This document shows positions 1 through 4,875 of a DNA stretch of 6,022 nucleotides, piece by piece. The first letter of the stretch is position 1. Every line of letters starts with the position of its first letter. A program made the position numbers and the translations under genes. The stretch is taken from the NCBI GenBank assembly GCA_015660155.1, contig DQLO01000377.1, forward strand, positions 1 to 6,022. Direction: 5' to 3'. Under the pieces are notes generated by a model. It searched no databases and had not been told where the DNA came from. It saw only the letters and a program-made list of their open reading frames with translations. This DNA comes from Verrucomicrobiota bacterium. Lineage in GTDB: Bacteria > Verrucomicrobiota > Verrucomicrobiia > Limisphaerales > UBA1100.

Positions 1-855
1 CCCGGCACGTGGGGATACATCGCATTTGTGGACGGCCAACTCTTCGGCTCGCTGTCCAACCCGAAACACGTCGTCACTTACCGCTATGTGGCCGGCGGCG
101 ATATGAAAAAACAACTCACCGAGTCCACTTCATTTTTCGCCATTGATCCTGCCACCGGAAAAATCGACTGGCGCTACGACGCGAAGGATTCGCTGCGCCA
201 CAACACCATCGCCATCGGCGGCGGCAACGTGTTGCTCATCGACCGGCCGGTGGCGCTGTACGACCGTCGCCGTGACGGCAAGCCCAAGGGCGAGCGCCCG
301 GGCCGGCTGATTTCGTTCTACGCCAAGACCGGCGAAAAAATGTGGGCACAAGACAAAGACATTTACGGCACCGTCAACGCCATCAGCGCCAAGCACGGAG
401 TTGTGGTGATGGGCTACTCGCCCACGCGCTTCAAGTTGGCCAGTGAAATCGGCGGCCGCCTCAGCGGTTTCCGCCTGCGCGACGGCAAGCGCCTGTGGGA
501 CATCAAGGCCGGCTACAACTCTCGCCCGATGATTAACGACAAGACGATCTACGCGCAAGGCGGTGCGTGGGACGTGCTCACCGGCAAGCCTCGCGCGTTC
601 AACTTCAAGCGCTCCTACGGCTGCGGCGTGCTTGCCAGCTCGGCCAACCTGCTCGTCTACCGCTCCGCCACGCTCGGCTACTTCGATCTTGCGGAAAATT
701 CCAAGACCCGCAACTTCGGCGGCATGCGCCCCGGCTGCTGGATCAACGCCATTCCCGCCGGCGGCCTCGTCCTCGTTCCCGATGCCTCCGCCAGCTGCCG
801 CTGCAGTTACCAAAACCGCTCGTGGATTGCGCTGAAGCCTTCGGGTGAGAAGTAA
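1..855 (+). CDS. PQQ-like beta-propeller protein, C-terminal part (5' end outside window)
   Basis: The frame is open from the first base and ends at TAA 853-855, leaving 284 residues of a longer protein. Several blades show the aspartate-x-x-T/D-G-x-x-x-W pattern of PQQ-like (BamB/quinoprotein-type) repeats: D49 to W57 (DPATGKIDW), Y107 to W115 (YAKTGEKMW), and 161-166 (DGKRLW). The C-terminal 80 residues carry a cysteine-bearing block: RSYGCG at 204-209, PGCWINAIPAGG from about 244, and C266-x-C268 before SYQNRSWIAL. From memory, this ending recurs in large secreted propeller proteins of Planctomycetota and Verrucomicrobiota; their function is unknown. The paired cysteines would suit disulfides in an exported protein, which is inference. 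No sign of PQQ-dehydrogenase catalytic residues is visible in this part, so 'PQQ-like' is a fold name and not a claim of cofactor binding. A GTG at 28 is not the start, because the frame continues upstream with propeller-like sequence (TWGYIAFVDGQLFG). Confidence 0.85.
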   Translation, partial: PGTWGYIAFVDGQLFGSLSNPKHVVTYRYVAGGDMKKQLTESTSFFAIDPATGKIDWRYDAKDSLRHNTIAIGGGNVLLIDRPVALYDRRRDGKPKGERPGRLISFYAKTGEKMWAQDKDIYGTVNAISAKHGVVVMGYSPTRFKLASEIGGRLSGFRLRDGKRLWDIKAGYNSRPMINDKTIYAQGGAWDVLTGKPRAFNFKRSYGCGVLASSANLLVYRSATLGYFDLAENSKTRNFGGMRPGCWINAIPAGGLVLVPDASASCRCSYQNRSWIALKPSGEK

Positions 856-993
856 GCCATAGCCATCCGGGGTTTGAATCACCAGCCGGTCGCCGGGATG
901 CATTTCAACCTGTGCCGCAAACGCCAATTTCTCCACCGTCCCATCCGCGCGGGTGACCGTTTGCTGTCCGCATTCTCCAGGTATCCCGCACGG
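856..993 (-). pseudogene. Relic of hydantoinase B / 5-oxoprolinase C-terminus
   Basis: Read on the minus strand from 993 down to 856, one frame gives about 46 residues including GIPGECGQQTV, TRADGTVEKL, VEMHPGDRLVIQTP and a final DGYG. This matches, in order, the C-terminal signature of hydantoinase B/5-oxoprolinase proteins as I know it: G-x-PG-x-x-G, then R-x-DG, then PGD, then ETPGGGGYG. The glycine run is shortened here (TPDGYG). Upstream the frame meets TAG at 994-996; beyond it about 23 more open residues (including PWRGG and RFAYGDEAD, codons down to 997) could be further decayed family sequence. The rest of the large gene is absent. The last family-like codon (856-858) directly abuts the TAA of the gene on the other strand; past it the frame runs antisense through that gene with no family resemblance. 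I read this as a non-functional remnant left by deletion. The family assignment is by eye. Confidence 0.55.
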
Positions 994-1074
994 CTAATCG
1001 GCCTCATCCCCGTATGCAAACCTTGTCGCGCCGGTCATTCCTCCACGCCAAGGCGTAATCGCAATCATTGTCAC

Positions 1075-1103
1075 TTGGCAGAAATGTCAGCAACCGCTAG
1101 ACT
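1075..1103 (+). promoter_or_regulatory. Putative sigma70-type promoter giving a leaderless transcript
   Basis: TTGGCA at 1075-1080 (5 of 6 to the -35 consensus) and TAGACT at 1098-1103 (4 of 6 to the -10 consensus) are separated by exactly 17 bp. The predicted transcription start, about 7 bp past the -10 box, is position 1110, the A of the ATG of the downstream propeller gene. There is no Shine-Dalgarno sequence in the short gap, which agrees with a leaderless or nearly leaderless mRNA. A TTGTCA at 1068-1073 is too far from this -10 to be the partner. Confidence 0.5.
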
Positions 1104-1109
1104 TTCGGC

Positions 1110-2321
1110 ATGCAAATCCGATTCGCAATTCTTCTGGGTTGCCTGGTTGTCTCGAACAGTTTAACGGCTGAAAACTGGCCCCGTTTTCGTGGGCCCAACG
1201 GAAGCGGGATTTCTGCGGACGCCATTCCGGTGGAATGGAAAGATTCAAATTTCCAATGGAAAACCGCCCTGCCCGCCACGGGGCATGGATCGCCAGTGGT
1301 TTGGGGAGATAAAATTTTCCTGCTGTGTGCAGATCAAAAGAGTGCCGCCCGCACGGTCGTCTGTGTGAACGCCAAGAACGGCGCGATCCTTTGGAAGCAC
1401 ACGCACGCGGCCGACAAACACAAACACCACAAACAAAACAGCTTTGCTTCCAGCACACCGGCTGTCGATGGTGATCGGGTGTATTTTAGCTGGGGAACCA
1501 CCGAACAACTCACGATTGTCGCCTACACATTGGCGGGCGCGAAAGCATGGGAAGCCAAGCTCGGCCCCGTGAAAGGCGGGCATGGTTTTGGCGCGTCGCC
1601 CATCGTCCACGAAGGCCTCGTCATTTTAAACAATGATCAGGACGGCAAGAGTTCGCTAATCGCGCTCGATGCCCGCACCGGCAATGTGAAATGGACCACA
1701 CCTCGCCAAAGCAAACGCCTTACCTATTCCACGCCCGTGCTCTATCGCGGCCAACTTATTTTCACCAACTGGACCCACGGCATCACCGGCATCGATCCTG
1801 CCAACGGGCGCGTGCTATGGGAAAACCAAGTCTTCCCCCAAGGCTCAAAAGAACGCGCCATCGGCTCGCCCATCGTGGCGGGTGATCTCGTCATTGGCTC
1901 CTGCGGTTTTGTCACCAAGCTCAAGCACATCGTCGCCCTGCGCCCCAAGGGAAATAAAATGGAAGAAGTGTGGCGCATTGAGAAAAGCGTGCCGCACATT
2001 CCCACGCCCCTGTTACTGGGTAAAAATATTTTTCTTTGGAACGACCTCGGCATTGTGACCTGTGCCGACGCCGCCACCGGCAAAGTTCACTGGAGCGAGC
2101 GCGCCATTCGAAGCGGGAAATTTTTCGGAAGCCCCGTAGCTGCCGATGGGAAAATCTACTGCGCGGAGGCCCGCGGCAAAATTATAGTGCTCCGTGGGGA
2201 CGGCGAGTTTGAAAAGCTAGCCGAGAATGACCTCGGCGAACAGTGCCACTCCACACCCGCCATCGCCAATGGGGTGATGTATATTCGAACCTACCAAACC
2301 CTCTACTCGATCAGCAAATAA
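1110..2321 (+). CDS. Secreted PQQ-like beta-propeller repeat protein
   Basis: 403 residues. The N-terminus (MQIR, then a hydrophobic run to about S17, then LTA) looks like a Sec signal peptide cleaved after A20, so the mature protein would start ENWPRFRGPNGSG. That opening is typical of a large family of exported PQQ-like proteins in Planctomycetota and Verrucomicrobiota. Repeats with the D-x-x-x-G-x-x-x-W pattern occur at about 87-95 (NAKNGAILW), 140-147, 187-195 (DARTGNVKW), 229-237 (DPANGRVLW), 285-288 (weak) and 320-328 (DAATGKVHW). Each follows a 'SPIV...GDLVI' type strand, which fits a single 7- or 8-bladed propeller filling the whole chain. The role is unknown; such proteins may act as periplasmic or outer-membrane-associated scaffolds (BamB-like) or bind sugars. 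The ATG at 1110 is chosen because it begins the signal peptide and lies at the expected start of a well-spaced promoter. The gene forms an operon with the TIM-barrel gene 2 bp downstream. Confidence 0.88.
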   Translation: MQIRFAILLGCLVVSNSLTAENWPRFRGPNGSGISADAIPVEWKDSNFQWKTALPATGHGSPVVWGDKIFLLCADQKSAARTVVCVNAKNGAILWKHTHAADKHKHHKQNSFASSTPAVDGDRVYFSWGTTEQLTIVAYTLAGAKAWEAKLGPVKGGHGFGASPIVHEGLVILNNDQDGKSSLIALDARTGNVKWTTPRQSKRLTYSTPVLYRGQLIFTNWTHGITGIDPANGRVLWENQVFPQGSKERAIGSPIVAGDLVIGSCGFVTKLKHIVALRPKGNKMEEVWRIEKSVPHIPTPLLLGKNIFLWNDLGIVTCADAATGKVHWSERAIRSGKFFGSPVAADGKIYCAEARGKIIVLRGDGEFEKLAENDLGEQCHSTPAIANGVMYIRTYQTLYSISK

Positions 2322-2323
2322 CC

Positions 2324-3229
2324 ATGCAAACCCGACGCACATTTTTACAAACCGTCCCGGCCCTCGCTGCGTTGCCGGTGTTAGCGGGGGACGAAAAGAA
2401 GCCGCCCGCCAAGGATGAGGGCATGACGCTGGGGTTTAGTTTATATGGCATGAAAACGCTCAAGACCGGCGACGCGCTGATGCGGTTGAATGCGATTGGA
2501 TACGATTCGGTGGAGTTTTGCCTCAACCCCGGCTGGGATGCCGCGCCGGATAAGCTGACCGCGAAGCGTCGCCGCGCATTGCGCGCGCTGCTCGGGCATT
2601 TTGAGCTGACGCTCACGGCGTTGATGGTGAACTGCAGCCTCGCGGGCAACCAAAAACCGCATCACGAAAAACTCAAACAAGCCGCGCAATTGGCGCACGA
2701 CCTCGCTCCCGATGCGCCGCCGCTAATCGAAACAGTGATGGGCAATGGCAAATGGGACGCGGTGAAAAATCAGTTTCGCGATCACCTCGGCGTCTGGGCG
2801 GAAATCGCAAAAAAATCCAAGACACTGCTTTGCGTAAAACCCCATCGCTTTGGCGCGTGCAATTTGCCCGAGCACGCTGTGTGGCTCGTCGAGCAAATCA
2901 AAAGCCCGTCACTTAAGCTGGCCTACGATTACAGCCACTTCGCCCATCGCGATTTATCGCTGGAAAAAACTATTCAACTCATGATGCCACACACACGCTT
3001 CATCCACGTGAAAGACACCGTGCTGCGCGATGGCAAGCCCCGCTTCGTGCTCCCCGGCGAAAGCGGCCAAATCGATTACCGCAAACTCCTCCGCCTTGCC
3101 CACAAGGCCGGATATCGCGGCGATATCAACGTGGAGGTCAGCGGCCAGGTCTGGGGACAACCGAATTACAACCCCATCACCGCTGCCCTAAAAAGCTACC
3201 GCCACTTGGCCCCGGCATTTGATCAGTAA
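2324..3229 (+). CDS. Exported sugar phosphate isomerase/epimerase-like TIM-barrel protein
   Basis: 301 residues. The N-terminus has a twin-arginine-type signal (TRRTFLQT at 3-10, then a hydrophobic stretch to about A21), so export, probably by Tat, is likely. The mature part has the xylose-isomerase-like TIM-barrel (AP endonuclease family 2) layout: LGFSLYGMKTL strand near 36-46, GYDSVEF, IETVMG (E136), CVKPHRFG (171-178), YDYSHF (D202, H205), HVKD (H228-D231), LPGESGQIDY and NVEVSG (E271). D202, H228 and E271 correspond to metal ligands of enzymes such as D-tagatose 3-epimerase, whereas K172 sits where those enzymes have a metal-binding glutamate. An epimerase, isomerase or lyase acting on an oxidised or free sugar is plausible, but the substrate cannot be read from sequence. 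The start is the ATG at 2324, 2 bp after the upstream stop; an in-frame start at 2243 would place 27 unrelated residues before the Tat signal. No Shine-Dalgarno is seen, so translational coupling is likely. Confidence 0.85.
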   Translation: MQTRRTFLQTVPALAALPVLAGDEKKPPAKDEGMTLGFSLYGMKTLKTGDALMRLNAIGYDSVEFCLNPGWDAAPDKLTAKRRRALRALLGHFELTLTALMVNCSLAGNQKPHHEKLKQAAQLAHDLAPDAPPLIETVMGNGKWDAVKNQFRDHLGVWAEIAKKSKTLLCVKPHRFGACNLPEHAVWLVEQIKSPSLKLAYDYSHFAHRDLSLEKTIQLMMPHTRFIHVKDTVLRDGKPRFVLPGESGQIDYRKLLRLAHKAGYRGDINVEVSGQVWGQPNYNPITAALKSYRHLAPAFDQ

Positions 3230-3231
3230 CC

Positions 3232-3262
3232 AAAAAAACCTCCGCCTAAATGACGGAGGTTT
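3232..3262 (-). terminator. Rho-independent terminator of tRNA-Ala, possibly bidirectional
   Basis: AAACCTCCG (3236-3244) and CGGAGGTTT (3254-3262) form a perfect 9-bp stem with a 9-nt loop. Read on the minus strand, the stem ends in seven consecutive T (complement of A at 3232-3238), three within the stem and four after it. This is a classic intrinsic terminator starting 7 nt past the CCA end of the tRNA. On the plus strand the hairpin begins 6 nt after the stop of the TIM-barrel gene, but is followed only by TTTAAATT, so termination that way would be weaker. Confidence 0.85.
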
Positions 3263-3269
3263 AAATTCA

Positions 3270-3345
3270 TGGTGGAGCCGAACAGAATCGAACTGATGAC
3301 CCCCTGCATGCCATGCAGGTGCTCTACCAACTGAGCTACGGCCCC
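3270..3345 (-). tRNA. tRNA-Ala (anticodon GGC)
   Basis: The 76-nt minus-strand sequence folds as a complete cloverleaf with encoded CCA. The acceptor stem is GGGGCCG with CGGCTCC and includes the G3:U70 wobble pair that identifies alanine tRNA. The discriminator is A. The D arm is GCTC/GAGC with an 8-nt loop. The anticodon stem CCTGC/GCAGG carries loop ATGGCAT, giving GGC at positions 34-36, which reads GCC and GCU alanine codons. The variable loop is GGGTC and the T loop is TTCGATT. The T stem (ATCAG/CTGTT) has one U50-U64 mismatch, seen in other bacterial alanine tRNAs from memory, so it does not suggest decay. It has its own upstream promoter and downstream terminator, so it appears to be an independent single-gene unit. 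Confidence 0.97.
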
Positions 3346-3357
3346 ACGAAGGCGCGG

Positions 3358-3386
3358 AGTATGCGGACGCCTCAGGTAGGCGTCAA
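3358..3386 (-). promoter_or_regulatory. Promoter of the tRNA-Ala gene
   Basis: On the minus strand, TTGACG (complement of 3381-3386, 5 of 6 to consensus) lies 17 bp from CATACT (complement of 3358-3363, 4 of 6). The predicted start near 3351 would leave a leader of about 5 nt before the mature tRNA 5' end at 3345. The stretch from the -10 to the tRNA is GC-rich (CCGCGCC), resembling a stringent discriminator as found on stable RNA promoters. The promoter lies just past the sufT stop codon at 3390. Confidence 0.6.
3366..3384. repeat. Perfect palindrome inside the tRNA promoter, downstream of sufT
   Basis: GACGCCT (3366-3372) and AGGCGTC (3378-3384) are exact inverted repeats around a 5-nt centre, CAGGT. 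The element fills the spacer of the tRNA-Ala promoter and overlaps its -35 box. It also starts 5 nt after the sufT stop codon on the same strand. It could be a hairpin ending or stabilising the 3' end of the sufT message, although no T-run follows it, or an operator site. The sequence does not decide between these. Confidence 0.5.
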
Positions 3387-3389
3387 GCC

Positions 3390-3908
3390 CTACATCCCTA
3401 GCGTTTCACGGCCCTCATCGCTAATCATGCTTTGGTTCCACGGTGGATCCCAAACGATTTCCACATCGGCGGAAGCAACGCCTTCAAGTGAGAGAATTTT
3501 GCTTTGTGCATCGGCGGCGATGGTGGGTCCCATGCCGCAACCTTGAGCGGTGAGAGTCATTTTCACTGTCACTTCCGTGCCCTCGTCGCCCTCGTCCACA
3601 GCCGTATCGTACACGAGGCCGAGGTCCACGATATTCACAGGGATTTCTGGATCGTAACATTGCTTAAGCATTGCATGCACACTCTCGACCGTGACGGGGC
3701 CATCGGTGCTCGCAGTAGTAGCCACGTCGAGCCCAAGAGCGTCGGCGTCCTGAGCGCCTATCCGAAAGAGTCCCATGCCCGCGCGCACAGTGTATGTGCC
3801 ACCGAGGGTTTGGGTTATGTCCACTCCGGTGCCTTTGCCGAGTGTGATAGTGTCGCCACCGGGGATTTGCACCGCCTCGCAATCGCGAGTGAGTTCAACC
3901 GTTTCCAT
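3390..3908 (-). CDS. sufT: Fe-S cluster assembly/maturation protein SufT (MIP18/DUF59 family)
   Basis: 172 residues, close to the usual SufT length. The N-terminal segment (TRDCEAVQIPGGDTITLGKG at 7-26, then ITQTLGGTYTV at 31-41) is the extra domain that separates SufT from plain MIP18/DUF59 proteins. The C-terminal MIP18 domain runs from about 73 to 157, with DPEIPVNIVDLGLVY at 86-100, the cysteine loop TAQGCGMGP around C124, and VEIVWDPPW at 149-157 followed by the family tail NQSMISDEGR. SufT is a cytosolic accessory factor that helps mature Fe-S proteins, probably in cluster transfer. No sufBCDSU genes lie beside it here, so it is a stand-alone copy. The ATG at 3906-3908 begins the conserved N-terminus; no Shine-Dalgarno precedes it. 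It diverges from the ABC exporter genes across 55 bp and is followed on the same strand by tRNA-Ala. Confidence 0.93.
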   Translation of the reverse strand: METVELTRDCEAVQIPGGDTITLGKGTGVDITQTLGGTYTVRAGMGLFRIGAQDADALGLDVATTASTDGPVTVESVHAMLKQCYDPEIPVNIVDLGLVYDTAVDEGDEGTEVTVKMTLTAQGCGMGPTIAADAQSKILSLEGVASADVEIVWDPPWNQSMISDEGRETLGM

Positions 3909-3963
3909 GCGCGGAAAATATCATAAGCTTTACGGTGAGGCAACATTGAGATAACCTTGCGGT
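3909..3963. promoter_or_regulatory. Divergent intergenic region between sufT and the ABC exporter
   Basis: These 55 bp must hold the promoters of both diverging units. On the minus strand TATGAT (complement of 3920-3925, 5 of 6 to the -10 consensus) lies about 12 bp before the sufT ATG, so the message would have almost no leader; no good -35 is seen at the right distance. On the plus strand TTTACG (3929-3934) and GATAAC (3950-3955), spaced 15 bp, are a weak candidate for the exporter, again with a start only a few bases before the GTG. Neither gene has a Shine-Dalgarno sequence. Confidence 0.35.
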
Positions 3964-4875
3964 GTGGACGTCATTCAACTGCGTAAGGTGAGCAAATCCT
4001 TCGGCACCTTGCGCGCGGTCGATGATCTTTCGCTGGCCGTGCCACGCGGCTGCATTTACGGCTTCATCGGCCCCAACGGCTCGGGCAAAACCACCACCCT
4101 CAGGATGTTGATGAGCATCCTCCGGCCGGACACCGGCGAGGTGGAAATCCTCGGCGAACGCAATCCGCCCGCGGCCAAGGATTCCGTGGGCTATCTCCCC
4201 GAGGAACGCGGCCTCTACAAAAAAATGAAAGTGCGGCAACTGTTGCGCTACTACGGCAAACTCAAAAATGCCGATGCCGGTTTGGACACACGTATCGATG
4301 ACTGGCTCGACCGCATGGCCCTCACCGATTGGGCTGATAAAATGGTGGAAACTCTCTCCAAAGGCATGGCCCAAAAAGTGCAGTTTCTTTCTACCATCAT
4401 CGCCGAGCCAGAAATCATTGTGCTCGACGAACCCTTCTCCGGGCTCGACCCCGTAAACCTCGAAGTGCTGCGCGAAGCGGTGCTGACACTCCGCAAGAAC
4501 GGTGCCACCGTCATTTTCAGCACGCACGACATGGCCGTGGCCGAGCGAATGTGCGACCGCATCTTTATGATTTACAAAGGCCGCAAAGTGCTCGACGGCA
4601 CGCAGGATGAAATCCAAGCCGAGTACGGGCAAGGCACCCTTCGCATCCGCACCACCGCCGGCACCGCCGCGCTGGATGGACTGGCCGGCGTGGAAGAAGT
4701 GCGCGATCACGGCCAAATGCAGGAGCTACGCTTTAGCGGCGACACCCAAAAACTGCTGCACGATTTACTTGCCCGCACCGAGGTGCACCACTTCGAGCAA
4801 GCCCGCCCCTCCCTGCACGACATCTTCGTGCGCATCGCGCGACCCCAACCCGATGAAGAGGAGACCTCTCCATGA
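3964..4875 (+). CDS. ABC exporter ATP-binding protein, NatA-like with C-terminal DUF4162
   Basis: 303 residues with all nucleotide-binding motifs of an ABC ATPase: Walker A GPNGSGKTT (36-44), signature LSKGM (131-135, a known variant of LSGGQ), Walker B IIVLDEP (151-157, D155, catalytic E156), D-loop SGLD (159-162) and H-loop H188. YLPEERGLY (77-85), where the Q-loop is expected, is typical of the NatA/YhaQ branch. The C-terminal part from about 221 to 296 matches DUF4162, ending in HDIFVRI, again a mark of this branch. The start is GTG: an in-frame TAA lies at 3952-3954, no other start lies between, and the first in-frame ATG (codon 48) would remove Walker A. It energises the permease encoded immediately downstream, whose ATG overlaps its stop (ATGA). 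NatA/NatB in Bacillus exports sodium; relatives may export other compounds, so the substrate is unknown. Confidence 0.93.
   Translation: MDVIQLRKVSKSFGTLRAVDDLSLAVPRGCIYGFIGPNGSGKTTTLRMLMSILRPDTGEVEILGERNPPAAKDSVGYLPEERGLYKKMKVRQLLRYYGKLKNADAGLDTRIDDWLDRMALTDWADKMVETLSKGMAQKVQFLSTIIAEPEIIVLDEPFSGLDPVNLEVLREAVLTLRKNGATVIFSTHDMAVAERMCDRIFMIYKGRKVLDGTQDEIQAEYGQGTLRIRTTAGTAALDGLAGVEEVRDHGQMQELRFSGDTQKLLHDLLARTEVHHFEQARPSLHDIFVRIARPQPDEEETSP

Noticed and set aside
130..936. Long minus-strand open frame of about 268 codons opposite the first propeller gene
   Set aside because: Only its first roughly 27 codons (936-856) look like a protein family, namely the oxoprolinase relic. The rest is Ala/Val/Gly-rich antisense of the well-supported plus-strand gene.
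1110..1145. Possible lipobox (LLGC, Cys11) in the second propeller protein
   Set aside because: The hydrophobic stretch before Cys11 is only about six residues, too short for a lipoprotein signal; a longer Sec signal with cleavage after A20 fits better.
874..1164. Plus-strand open frame bridging the spacer and the start of the second propeller gene
   Set aside because: It overlaps the signal peptide of the real gene out of frame, and its sequence is a Cys/Arg/His-rich mix with no family resemblance.
2243..2323. Earlier in-frame ATG for the TIM-barrel gene
   Set aside because: It would overlap the upstream gene and put unrelated residues before the twin-arginine signal. The ATG at 2324 gives a proper signal peptide.
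3895..4716. Minus-strand open frame of 273 codons opposite the ABC ATPase
   Set aside because: The His/Ala/Gly-rich translation shows no domain, while the plus strand has a complete set of ABC motifs. It is an antisense artefact of GC-rich coding DNA.
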